DNA from: JAEUOS01 sp031423955
GTDB taxonomy: Bacteria; Pseudomonadota; Gammaproteobacteria; Burkholderiales; JAEUOS01
Direction: 5' to 3'
DNA length: 7,201 nt
Assembly: GCA_031423955.1 (NCBI GenBank)
Contig: JANPGJ010000252.1
Span: forward strand, 1-7,201
Positions 1 through 6,934 of the stretch are shown here, one piece after another; position 1 is the stretch's first letter, and each line of letters opens with the position of its first letter. Both the position numbers and the translations under genes were made by a program. The notes under the pieces are model-generated. The model worked only from the letters and a program-made list of their open reading frames with translations, searched no databases and was not told the origin of the DNA.

Positions 1-2401
1 AGAAGAAACCGCTGAAAGTCTTCAACTTCCGCTATTGCCGTTGCGCGATGTGGTTGTATTCCCGCACATGGTGATTCCGCTGTTTGTCGGTCGTCCGAAG
101 TCGATCAAGGCACTCGAACTGGCAATGGAAGCCGGCAAGAGCATCATGCTGGTGGCCCAGCGATCGGCGGCCAAGGACGAACCCGAGGCAAGCGATATGT
201 ACGCGGTCGGTTGCGCCGCCAATATCCTGCAAATGCTGAAACTACCCGACGGGACCGTAAAGGTGCTGGTGGAGGGCGTCCAGCGCGCGCGCATCGGTGC
301 CGTCGAGGACCTGCGGACCCACTTTGCTTGCGATGCCAGTAGCGTATCGGCCGAGTTCGAGTCGACGCCGGAAATCGAAGCCCTGCGGCGCGCGATCGTT
401 CAGCAATTTGACCAATACGTCAAACTCAACAAGAAGATCCCTCCGGAAATTCTGACTTCGCTGGGTGGCATCGATGACGCCGGTCGTCTTGCCGACACCA
501 TCGCCGCCCATTTGCCGCTCAAACTTGAACAAAAGCAGGAAATTCTGGAAATGTTCGACGTCCAGAAGCGCCTCGAACATCTGCTTTCGGCGCTGGAAGG
601 CGAGCTGGACATTCTCCAGGTGGAAAAGCGGATTCGTGGCCGCGTCAAGCGCCAGATGGAGAAATCCCAGCGCGAGTATTACCTGAACGAGCAAGTCAAG
701 GCGATTCAGAAGGAGCTAGGCGAAGGCGAGGAGGGCGCTGACCTTGAGGAGATGGAAAAGCGCATCAAGAAGGCGCAGATGCCCAAGGATGCCCGCAAAA
801 AGGCCGAAGCCGAGTTCAAGAAGCTAAAATTGATGTCGCCAATGTCCGCCGAAGCGACGGTCATTCGCAACTACATTGACACGTTGTGCAATTTGCCGTG
901 GAAAAAGAAAAGTCGCGTAAACAATGACTTATCCAACGCAGATCAAGTACTGAATGAAGATCACTACGGACTCGAAAAGGTCAAGGAACGGATCCTGGAA
1001 TATCTTGCGGTGCAGCAACGGGTAGACCGCGTGAAGGCGCCGATCCTTTGTCTGGTAGGACCTCCGGGCGTCGGCAAGACCTCGCTGGGGCAGTCGATTG
1101 CGCGGGCCACCAACCGCAAGTTTGTGCGCATGGCCTTGGGTGGTGTACGGGATGAAGCCGAAATTCGCGGCCACCGCCGCACCTATATCGGTTCGATGCC
1201 AGGCAAGATTCTGCAGAACATGACCAAGGTCGGGGTCAAGAACCCTTTGTTCCTCCTTGACGAGATCGACAAGATGGGCATGGACTTCCGCGGTGATCCG
1301 TCATCCGCCCTGCTTGAAGTCCTTGATCCGGAACAGAACCATACATTCGCCGACCACTATGTCGAGGTTGATTACGACTTGTCGGAGGTCATGTTCGTCG
1401 CCACTGCGAACACGATGAATATTCCGGCACCATTGCAGGATCGAATGGAAGTCATCCGCCTTTCGGGTTACACCGAGGACGAAAAGATCAGCATTGCGCA
1501 GAAATACCTCCTGCCCAAGCAAATCAAGAACAACGGACTCAAGCAGACCGAGATCAGCGTGGCGGAGAGTGCAATTCGCGATATCGTCCGCTACTACACA
1601 CGCGAAGCCGGGGTGAGGGCGCTTGAGCGCGAGATCTCCAAGATTTGCCGCAAGGTCGTCAAGACACTGCTGCTCAACAAGGGGCCGGTCAAGAAAATGG
1701 CCATTACGGCCAAAAATCTCGACAAGTACCTCGGCGTGCAGCGATTCACGTTTGGCATCGCCGAGAAGGAAAACCAGGTCGGGCAGGTCACGGGCCTTGC
1801 CTGGACCGAAGTCGGTGGAGAGTTGCTGACGGTGGAAACGGTTGCCGTGCCGGGCAAAGGCAATATCACGCGAACCGGTACCCTGGGTGACGTGATGAAA
1901 GAGTCAATCGAGGCTGCGCGTTCGGTGGTTCGCAAGCGTTCCAGGCAATTGGGAATCAATCCTGACTTTTACGAGAAGACCGATTTGCACATTCACCTTC
2001 CGGAAGGTGCAACGCCAAAGGACGGCCCGAGTGCGGGAATCGCCATTACGACCGCGCTTGTCTCGGTCCTGACCGGGATTCCAGTGCGCGCTGATGTCGC
2101 GATGACCGGCGAAATCACCTTGCGCGGCGAAGTACTTGCGATCGGCGGTCTCAAGGAGAAGTTGCTGGCGGCACACCGCGGCGGCATCAAGACGGTGCTG
2201 ATTCCCGAGGACAACGTCAAGGACCTGCCGGAAATTCCGGACAACATCAAGAACCGCCTGGAAATCATCCCGGTCAAGTGGATCGACAAAGTCCTCGATT
2301 TGGCGCTGGAGCGCAAACCCGTTGCATTGCCCGATGAGCCGGTGGCCGTGGCGCCGGTTGCGGGCAGTACCGTCGCGGTGGAGCCGGCGGTAAAGCACTA
2401 G
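1..2401 (+). CDS. lon: ATP-dependent Lon protease (5' end cut by window edge)
   Basis: Lon is a cytoplasmic AAA+ serine protease that unfolds and degrades misfolded and short-lived regulatory proteins. The reading frame is open from the left edge (first full codon at position 2). Residues upstream of the TTG at 35 (EETAESLQLPLLPLRDVV) already match the Lon N-terminus, so that TTG is not the start and the true start lies outside. Counting from position 2, the order is an N-terminal substrate-binding domain (about 1-205), a charged helical linker, and an AAA+ module. This has Walker A GPPGVGKT at 353-360 and Walker B LFLLDEID at 416-423. The protease domain follows, with catalytic Ser677 in DGPSAG and Lys720 in GGLKEK. 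These lie 2-3 residues before their E. coli equivalents (Ser679, Lys722), so only a few codons are missing. The C-terminus carries an Ala/Val/Pro-rich tail of about 25 residues that E. coli Lon lacks. No frameshift is seen. Confidence 0.97.
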   Translation, partial: EETAESLQLPLLPLRDVVVFPHMVIPLFVGRPKSIKALELAMEAGKSIMLVAQRSAAKDEPEASDMYAVGCAANILQMLKLPDGTVKVLVEGVQRARIGAVEDLRTHFACDASSVSAEFESTPEIEALRRAIVQQFDQYVKLNKKIPPEILTSLGGIDDAGRLADTIAAHLPLKLEQKQEILEMFDVQKRLEHLLSALEGELDILQVEKRIRGRVKRQMEKSQREYYLNEQVKAIQKELGEGEEGADLEEMEKRIKKAQMPKDARKKAEAEFKKLKLMSPMSAEATVIRNYIDTLCNLPWKKKSRVNNDLSNADQVLNEDHYGLEKVKERILEYLAVQQRVDRVKAPILCLVGPPGVGKTSLGQSIARATNRKFVRMALGGVRDEAEIRGHRRTYIGSMPGKILQNMTKVGVKNPLFLLDEIDKMGMDFRGDPSSALLEVLDPEQNHTFADHYVEVDYDLSEVMFVATANTMNIPAPLQDRMEVIRLSGYTEDEKISIAQKYLLPKQIKNNGLKQTEISVAESAIRDIVRYYTREAGVRALEREISKICRKVVKTLLLNKGPVKKMAITAKNLDKYLGVQRFTFGIAEKENQVGQVTGLAWTEVGGELLTVETVAVPGKGNITRTGTLGDVMKESIEAARSVVRKRSRQLGINPDFYEKTDLHIHLPEGATPKDGPSAGIAITTALVSVLTGIPVRADVAMTGEITLRGEVLAIGGLKEKLLAAHRGGIKTVLIPEDNVKDLPEIPDNIKNRLEIIPVKWIDKVLDLALERKPVALPDEPVAVAPVAGSTVAVEPAVKH

Positions 2402-2450
2402 CCACGGTCTGACTGCGCGCGTCTGACAGGCCGGTAGACAAAGAGTTGAG

Positions 2451-3233
2451 ATGAAGATCCAGTTTGCATCGGATCTTCATCTTGAGTTCCTGGAGCGACG
2501 CTATCCTGATTTCCGGGCAATAGAGGCGACCGACGCCGATGTCCTGATCCTGGCAGGGGACATTCACCAGCGCAGTCGCGCCATGCATGCATTTGCGGAA
2601 TGGCCGTGTCCGGTGCTTCTGCTGCATGGGAATCATGAACTCTACGGCACCATCGCCGAAGATACGTTGGCCGACTTGGCTGCCGCTGGTACCGTCGGCA
2701 ACGTGACGTACCTGGAGCAGAAAAGCGTCACCGTTGCTGGTGTCCGCTTCCTTGGGTGCTGCCTGTGGACCGACTACGCACTCGATGGCGACCCGTCATT
2801 GTCGATGCAACTCGCCGAGCAGGCACTGATGGATCATCAGGTGATTCGCACCAGGCGTGGCAGGTTTTCGCCACAAGATGCGCTTGCGATGCACGATCAG
2901 GCGCGAGTCTGGCTGACAGCAGAACTCGAAAAGCCATTTGCCGGGCCTACCGTGGTGTGTACGCATCATGGACCACATGCCGGATCGATCCATCCGCAGT
3001 ATCAGGGCAATCCGCACAATCCTGCGTTCATCAGCGACTTGTCTGAACTTTTGGGCATGGCCGACCTTTGGATCCACGGCCACGTCCACAACAGCTTCGA
3101 CTACCGCGTGGGCGCCACCAGGGTGGTGGCCAACCCGCGCGGCTATGCACTCAACCTGCGCAGCGCCACCAGTCTGGACGAACTGCGTTGGGAAAATCCT
3201 GATTTCGATAGCCGGCGATGCATAACGATTTGA
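2451..3233 (+). CDS. Calcineurin-like metallophosphoesterase
   Basis: This 260-residue protein is a Metallophos-superfamily hydrolase with the full set of di-metal ligands in order. They are DLH (Asp8, His10), GDIH (Asp37), GNHE (Asn61, His62), THH (His172, His173) and GHVH (His211, His213). The family hydrolyses phosphomonoesters or phosphodiesters using two metal ions. The substrate cannot be read from the motifs. No signal peptide or membrane segment is visible, so it is probably cytoplasmic. The ATG at 2451 directly begins the first conserved strand (MKIQFASDLHLE), and a weak purine-rich stretch (AAAGAG) lies just upstream. It starts 49 bases after the lon stop on the same strand with no obvious terminator between, so it may be read through from lon. 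A functional link to Lon is only inference. Confidence 0.9.
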   Translation: MKIQFASDLHLEFLERRYPDFRAIEATDADVLILAGDIHQRSRAMHAFAEWPCPVLLLHGNHELYGTIAEDTLADLAAAGTVGNVTYLEQKSVTVAGVRFLGCCLWTDYALDGDPSLSMQLAEQALMDHQVIRTRRGRFSPQDALAMHDQARVWLTAELEKPFAGPTVVCTHHGPHAGSIHPQYQGNPHNPAFISDLSELLGMADLWIHGHVHNSFDYRVGATRVVANPRGYALNLRSATSLDELRWENPDFDSRRCITI

Positions 3234-3397
3234 ATAGCGTTTCGGTCACGCGTAGCAACGGCTTTTTGAACCTAACGGCTGCGCTTTTTCCGGCGTAGCT
3301 GTCCGTTGCAGCATTTTTCAATGCCAATATATAATTTAACATAATATACATTCTACATTATTTTTATTCATCCTTCGGCACGCGCCCATCGAATTTT
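3234..3397. other. Convergent intergenic spacer, AT-rich on its right half
   Basis: This spacer lies between the ends of two convergent genes, the phosphoesterase and the ankyrin gene. Its left half is mixed in composition. It contains two copies of GCGTAGC, two of AACGGCT, and an inverted pair GCAACGG (3255-3261) / CCGTTGC (3303-3309). Its right half (about 3326-3372) is strikingly AT-rich compared with everything around it. No gene is visible. Its position makes transcription termination the most likely role. Confidence 0.6.
3306..3327. terminator. Weak candidate hairpin terminator between convergent genes
   Basis: The arms GCATT (3311-3315) and AATGC (3320-3324) enclose a four-base loop. 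Outer TTG (3306-3308) and CAA (3325-3327) can extend the stem across a two-base bulge. It lies in the convergent spacer where a terminator is expected, with AT-rich sequence after it on the plus strand. There is no clean T-run and the stem is GC-poor, so this is a tentative call. Confidence 0.3.
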
Positions 3398-4033
3398 CTA
3401 CTTGAGTTTTGCCTTGATCAGCGCCGCGATATTCGTATTGCCACCGCGCATAGCCCAATCGTAAGCTGTTTCGCCGAGATCATTCTTGAGGCTCGCATCA
3501 GCGCCTTCCTCAAGCAGCAATCTCACCGTATCGATATGTCCACCTCGGGTGGCCATCATGAGTGAAGTTAATCCATTGGATGGGGATGAATCTATATATG
3601 CATGATTTTCAAGAAGTAATCTGACAATCCCAGCATGCCCGTTGGTGGCGGCATACAGCAAGGCCGTCCATCCTGGCTGGTTGATCTGCGCCTCTTTGGA
3701 CAGCAGGAATTCGACTGTGCTGCGATGTCCGCCGAGCGCGGCCAGCATGATCGGGGTTTCACCATTCTTGTTGCGGCGGTCGATATCAGCACCGGCCGCC
3801 ACCAGCACCTGCGCGACTTCGAGCGCACCGTCGCGCGATGCGATATGCAGGACGGTCTGACCGGCGGTGTCGGTTGTGTTGGCATCGACGCCGCGCCTGA
3901 GCAGTTGCCTGACTTCGCGGGAATCGCCGGTCTTGACGGCATTGAGAAAGTCGTCATAGGCGGCGCCGAGGACGGGGGACGACAGGAAGAAACCCAGCAG
4001 GCAGGCAAATGCAAGGGATCGGCGCTTGCTCAA
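3398..4033 (-). CDS. Secreted ankyrin-repeat protein, TTG start
   Basis: This is a 211-residue protein. Residues 1-24 look like a Sec signal peptide, with basic MSKRR, a hydrophobic core and a small-residue end near VLGAA, so the mature protein is probably periplasmic. The rest is about five ankyrin repeats (roughly 26-57, 58-90, 91-121, 122-153 and 154-186) plus a capping helix. Typical repeat cores include GQTVLHIASRDG, GETPIMLAALGG and GLTSLMMATRGG. Ankyrin repeats bind other proteins and have no catalysis of their own. The partner is unknown. The start is TTG at 4033-4031: no ATG or GTG lies in frame before the signal peptide, and AGGGAG sits six bases upstream. The TTG overlaps the tatD stop as TTGA, implying translational coupling. 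It is the last gene of the minus-strand cluster. Confidence 0.85.
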   Translation of the reverse strand: MSKRRSLAFACLLGFFLSSPVLGAAYDDFLNAVKTGDSREVRQLLRRGVDANTTDTAGQTVLHIASRDGALEVAQVLVAAGADIDRRNKNGETPIMLAALGGHRSTVEFLLSKEAQINQPGWTALLYAATNGHAGIVRLLLENHAYIDSSPSNGLTSLMMATRGGHIDTVRLLLEEGADASLKNDLGETAYDWAMRGGNTNIAALIKAKLK

Positions 4034-4815
4034 CCCGGGCTCCCTGCCAGTTCGGCCGCCCGTGGAAAGAGCCTGAAGAAATTCGCAGTGGTACTTGCTT
4101 CGACATCAGCAACGTCGATTCCACGCAAACGCGCGATTTCCTCGGCCACGTGCGGCACAAACCCGGGTTCATTCATACGGCCGCGGTGCGGTACGGGGGC
4201 GAGATAGGGGGCATCGGTTTCGATCAGGATTCGTTCCAGAGGAAGCGCCCGCGCAACCTCCTTGAGCGCTTTTGCATTCTTGAAAGTCACAATGCCGGAA
4301 AAGGAAATGTAGAAATTCATTGCGATCGCGGCAATAGCCACCTCCAGTGACTCGGTAAAGCAGTGCATCACCCCGCCTGCCGCAGCCGCGCCCTCCCCGC
4401 GCATGATCTCGAGGGTGTCGCGCGCGGCATCACGGGTGTGAATGATCAGCGGCAGGCCGGCGGCGCATGCGGCGCGAATATGAACCTTGAAGCGCTCCCG
4501 CTGCCATTCAAGGTCACCTTTGAGACGAAAGTAATCGAGCCCGGTCTCGCCGATCGCCACCACACGCGGATGGCGGGCGAGTTCCAGCAGTTGGGCAACG
4601 TCAGGTTCCGCGACACCCTCGTAGTCCGGATGCACCCCGACCGACGCGAAAACGTTGGCTTGCCGGGCGACGTCAAGCACGCTTTGCAATTCTTCCAGAT
4701 TGACAGCGACGCACAAGGCATGGCTGACGCGGTTGCGCGCCATCAGGTCAAGTATTTCCGGCAGGCGCGCGCGCAGTTCCGGGAAATTGATATGGCAATG
4801 CGAATCGACGTACAT
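4030..4815 (-). CDS. ycfH: TatD-family metal-dependent hydrolase (YcfH-like)
   Basis: This 261-residue TIM-barrel hydrolase of the TatD family is close in length to E. coli YcfH (about 265). Metal ligands are visible at the expected places: His6 and His8 (DSHCH), Glu90 (GETGLDY), His126 (IIHTRDA), His151 (MHCF) and Asp201 (ETDAPYL). TatD proteins are Mg-dependent nucleases, some acting on 3' ends of DNA. The exact substrate of the YcfH branch is not settled. I chose ATG at 4815, which begins MYVDSHCH. The open frame extends upstream into pilZ territory but that part has no homology. GGAGGG at 4832-4827 is 11 bases from this ATG, rather far. A TTG at 4824 would add three residues but sits too near that site. 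A small GC stem (CCGCG 4831-4835 / CGCGG 4845-4849) touches the ribosome site. Neighbour holB matches the E. coli context. Confidence 0.95.
   Translation of the reverse strand: MYVDSHCHINFPELRARLPEILDLMARNRVSHALCVAVNLEELQSVLDVARQANVFASVGVHPDYEGVAEPDVAQLLELARHPRVVAIGETGLDYFRLKGDLEWQRERFKVHIRAACAAGLPLIIHTRDAARDTLEIMRGEGAAAAGGVMHCFTESLEVAIAAIAMNFYISFSGIVTFKNAKALKEVARALPLERILIETDAPYLAPVPHRGRMNEPGFVPHVAEEIARLRGIDVADVEASTTANFFRLFPRAAELAGSPG
4040..4045 (-). promoter_or_regulatory. Ribosome binding site that fixes the ankyrin TTG start
   Basis: On the minus strand AGGGAG lies six bases before the TTG, inside the last codons of tatD. It supports initiation at this rare codon, because no ATG or GTG start is available that would keep the signal peptide. 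Confidence 0.5.
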
Positions 4816-4852
4816 GTCAATCAACGCCCTCCGCGAACAGGCGGCGCGGCTC

Positions 4853-5227
4853 TCAAAGGGTGTGGGTGGGGCGGGCTGAGCCGAGCGCGTTGCCGAGCAG
4901 GTTCTCGATCTTGCGGCGGGCTGACTGGCCGCTCTCATCGGCCGAAAACTGCACACCGATGCCCTGCTGCTTGTTGCCCTGCGCGCCCGGCGGAGTGACC
5001 CAGGCGACGGTCCCGGCGACCGGCAATTTCGCCGGGTCATCCATCAGGGAAAGCAGCATGTACACCTGATCCCCAAGACGGTAGTTGCGGCTGGTCGGAA
5101 TGAAAATGCCACCGTTGCGCAGGTGCGGCATGAATGCCGCGTACAGCGCCGACTTTTCCTTGATGTTCAAGGACAGCATGCTCGGTCGCGCAACACCGGC
5201 CTTAGCAGGCTTTTCGGATTCTGCCAT
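4853..5227 (-). CDS. pilZ: PilZ-domain protein, type IV pilus PilZ-like
   Basis: This is a 124-residue single-domain protein, similar in size to the founding PilZ of Pseudomonas aeruginosa (118 aa), which is needed for type IV pilus assembly. The domain covers about residues 14-112. Recognisable segments are LSLNIKEKSALYAAFMPHL, the NGGIFIPT strand (38-45), YRLGDQVYMLLSL, and a closing VAWVTPPG...GIGVQF. The c-di-GMP-binding RxxxR and D/NxSxxG signatures are not seen; the second is replaced by LRNGGIFI. Like canonical PilZ it therefore probably does not bind c-di-GMP and works through protein contacts. That is inference from the motif. Its ATG follows the holB stop without a gap (TGAATG), with GGAAG four bases before it. 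The location between holB and tatD is common in betaproteobacteria. Confidence 0.9.
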   Translation of the reverse strand: MAESEKPAKAGVARPSMLSLNIKEKSALYAAFMPHLRNGGIFIPTSRNYRLGDQVYMLLSLMDDPAKLPVAGTVAWVTPPGAQGNKQQGIGVQFSADESGQSARRKIENLLGNALGSARPTHTL

Positions 5228-6271
5228 TCAGCTTCCAGACGCGGCCAGCCGCGCGTAATCGATCAGCAATTCTTCGGCAAAAAGGCGCGAATTCAAAGGG
5301 TGGTCCGCCACGCGGCGCATTTGCATGAGTCGGCGGTAGTACTTGTGAAGATCCCGCGCTTGCATTTTCGAAGCAAGACCTTCGATCACAATCGCAGAGC
5401 GTGGATGATAGCGCACATCCTGCCGGCTTTTGCTCAACGCCAGGTCCGCGACCCAGCGCGCGAGCCACGAGACAAGATTGGCCGGTCCTGCCTTCTCGCA
5501 TTTCTCCGCAAGTGCCACCGGATCGATCGCACGGCTGCCACCAAGTGCGGCGAGCAGGATTTCGCGGTAGTCGGCGGCCGGATCCGGCGTTGCAGCGGCA
5601 AGGGGTGAGCCGCCGGATTCGGCCAATGCGTTCAGCGGGTCTGCCACGCCTTGTGCCTTGAGCCACGCCAGCATCGATGTTGCTTCGGGCCGCGCGATCA
5701 GCAGTTTTGCGCAGCGACTGCGAACGGTCGGCAAGACATCGTTGAGCCGGCTGGTCACCAACAGGAACAAGGTATCGGCTGGCGGCTCCTCCAAGGTCTT
5801 CAGCAGCGCGTTGCCGGCGTCTGTGGTCAAGGCATCGGCCGGGTAGACCAGCACGACACGTCGTCCGGCGCGATGGGTTCCCACGTTGAAAAAGCCGTCG
5901 AGGCCGCGAATCTGGGCGATCTTGATCACTTTCGATGGCGCGCTCTTGGTCTTGGCGGCACCAGGCTCGGCAGGCGCTTCGTCGCCCCCCTCGCCGGATT
6001 GCGCGGATTCCGGCTGCAATATCTCAGGCAAAACTGCACGAAAGTCCGGGTGATTGCCGTCCTTGAACCAGCGGCATGCGCCGCATTCGCCGCACGGCTC
6101 GCCACCGATAGCCGGGTTCTCGCACAGCAGGGCGAGCGAGAAATACTCGCCCAACTCGCGTTTGCCAATTCCTGGTGGGCCAGACACGAGAATGGCATGC
6201 GGTAGGCGCGTGCGCATGCCATTCAATTGCATCCAGCCAACGTCAAGCCAAGGAAATATTAATTCTTTCAT
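5228..6271 (-). CDS. holB: DNA polymerase III subunit delta prime
   Basis: HolB is the delta-prime subunit of the clamp loader, which opens the beta clamp and places it on primed DNA. The 347-residue protein has a P-loop-like GPPGIGK (31-37) and a zinc-binding cysteine set, Cys50, Cys60, Cys63 and Cys66 (PCGECGAC). It also has the Walker-B-region strand VVLVYPADAL (139-148), ALLKTLEEPP (155-164) and the SRC motif (185-187). The C-terminal part (about 215-347) is the helical collar domain and is less conserved. Residues about 86-114 are a Glu/Ala/Pro/Lys-rich low-complexity insert absent from E. coli delta prime and probably disordered. The intact GxxGxGK loop is more canonical than in E. coli, where delta prime does not bind ATP. 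ATG at 6271 overlaps the tmk stop as ATGA. No good ribosome site is visible, so translation is probably coupled to tmk. Confidence 0.96.
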   Translation of the reverse strand: MKELIFPWLDVGWMQLNGMRTRLPHAILVSGPPGIGKRELGEYFSLALLCENPAIGGEPCGECGACRWFKDGNHPDFRAVLPEILQPESAQSGEGGDEAPAEPGAAKTKSAPSKVIKIAQIRGLDGFFNVGTHRAGRRVVLVYPADALTTDAGNALLKTLEEPPADTLFLLVTSRLNDVLPTVRSRCAKLLIARPEATSMLAWLKAQGVADPLNALAESGGSPLAAATPDPAADYREILLAALGGSRAIDPVALAEKCEKAGPANLVSWLARWVADLALSKSRQDVRYHPRSAIVIEGLASKMQARDLHKYYRRLMQMRRVADHPLNSRLFAEELLIDYARLAASGS

Positions 6272-6876
6272 ACACTTGAAACGATTTTTTCAAGCAATTC
6301 ATCAATATCTTCCGACCCCAATGATGCGTCAATGATGCGAAATCGCATGGGTTCCGCAGCCGCGATGTCGCGATAGCGCTGGCGAACACGGGCATGAAAA
6401 TCGCCTGCCTCGATCTCGAAACGATCGAGTGCACGCTCGCTCGAGATGCGCTCGCGCGCGGTTTCATGGGAAAGATCGAACAGCACCGTCAGGTCAGGAT
6501 TGGTGGCCGGGTGCACCCAGCGCGCCAGTACCTCGATTTTACCGGCGTCCACTCCCCTGCCGCCACCCTGATACGCCCGCGTTGCATCGGTGAAACGGTC
6601 ACTGAGTACCCAGGCGCCGCGCTGCAACGCCGGTTCGATCACCAACGCAACGTGCTCGCGCCGCGCGGCGAACATCAACAGCGTTTCGGTTTCCAGATGC
6701 ATCGGTTCGGTCAGCAACATCTCCCGCAGGCGCTCGCCAAGCGGGGTGCCGCCCGGTTCCCGCGTCACCACGACCTCAAGGCCGCGAGCGCGCAAGCGGG
6801 TGGCGGTCGAACTTATGTGGGTCGACTTGCCGGCACCGTCGATGCCTTCGAAACTGATGAAGCGGCCCCGATTCAA
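6268..6876 (-). CDS. tmk: Thymidylate kinase, TTG start
   Basis: Tmk phosphorylates dTMP to dTDP with ATP in the cytoplasm, the step before dTTP. The protein has 202 residues, normal being about 200-215. The P-loop is FEGIDGAGKST (9-19), with TREPGGTP (38-45) for nucleotide binding. The DR(F/Y) signature VLSDRFTDA (90-98) is followed by AYQGGGRGV (101-109). The LID region SSERALDRFE (145-154) is arginine-bearing, as in the E. coli type. The start is TTG at 6876-6874, giving MNRGRFISFEG, which fits family N-termini. The frame upstream runs to a stop at about 6910 with no ATG or GTG in it. The nearest ATG (6886-6884) is out of frame and stops after two codons (ATG GTG TGA). The ribosome site is weak (GGTG within the preceding bases). 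It overlaps holB by ATGA. Confidence 0.96.
   Translation of the reverse strand: MNRGRFISFEGIDGAGKSTHISSTATRLRARGLEVVVTREPGGTPLGERLREMLLTEPMHLETETLLMFAARREHVALVIEPALQRGAWVLSDRFTDATRAYQGGGRGVDAGKIEVLARWVHPATNPDLTVLFDLSHETARERISSERALDRFEIEAGDFHARVRQRYRDIAAAEPMRFRIIDASLGSEDIDELLEKIVSSV
6275..6294 (-). other. Perfect hairpin just upstream of the holB start
   Basis: CTTGAAA (6275-6281) and TTTCAAG (6288-6294) form a perfect 7-bp stem with a six-base loop. It lies inside the last codons of tmk and ends three bases before the holB ATG, over the region where a ribosome site would be. It is not followed by a T-run, so a terminator is unlikely. A role in coupling holB translation to tmk is inference. 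Confidence 0.4.
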
Positions 6877-6934
6877 GTCACACCATGAAGATTTATGGTC
6901 ATGATTTTGTTAAATAATTCGTGTTGACGACAAC
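6877..6934. other. AT-rich spacer between mltG and tmk
   Basis: This 58-base gap is distinctly AT-rich compared with its neighbours. On the minus strand it includes a small inverted repeat, ACCAT (6899-6895) and ATGGT (6886-6882), whose second arm overlaps the only plausible ribosome site of tmk. No convincing -35/-10 pair could be assigned, so a promoter here is possible but not shown. Confidence 0.4.

Noticed and set aside
35..37. TTG at 35 as the start of lon
   Set aside because: The frame stays open to the left edge, and the residues before it (LQLPL) match the conserved Lon N-terminus, so the start lies outside the window.
3270..3309. Possible integron attC-like site (ACCTAAC core with a distant inverted partner)
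   Set aside because: A left-type core is present, but no GTTRRRY partner was found at the right spacing, and there is no integrase or cassette array. Chance match is likelier.
3635..4350. Long plus-strand open frames opposite the ankyrin gene and tatD
   Set aside because: They show no recognisable domain and lie antisense to genes with clear family motifs. GC-rich codon bias creates such shadows.
4816..5040. N-terminal extension of about 75 residues on TatD running into pilZ
   Set aside because: It is Arg/Ser-rich shadow sequence antisense to nothing but in another frame of pilZ. Family homology begins at MYVDSHCH, and pilZ explains these bases better.
5123..6205. Plus-strand open frames opposite pilZ and holB (up to 184 codons)
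   Set aside because: They are antisense to well-supported coding sequence, have no motif or ribosome site of note, and have low-complexity shadow composition.
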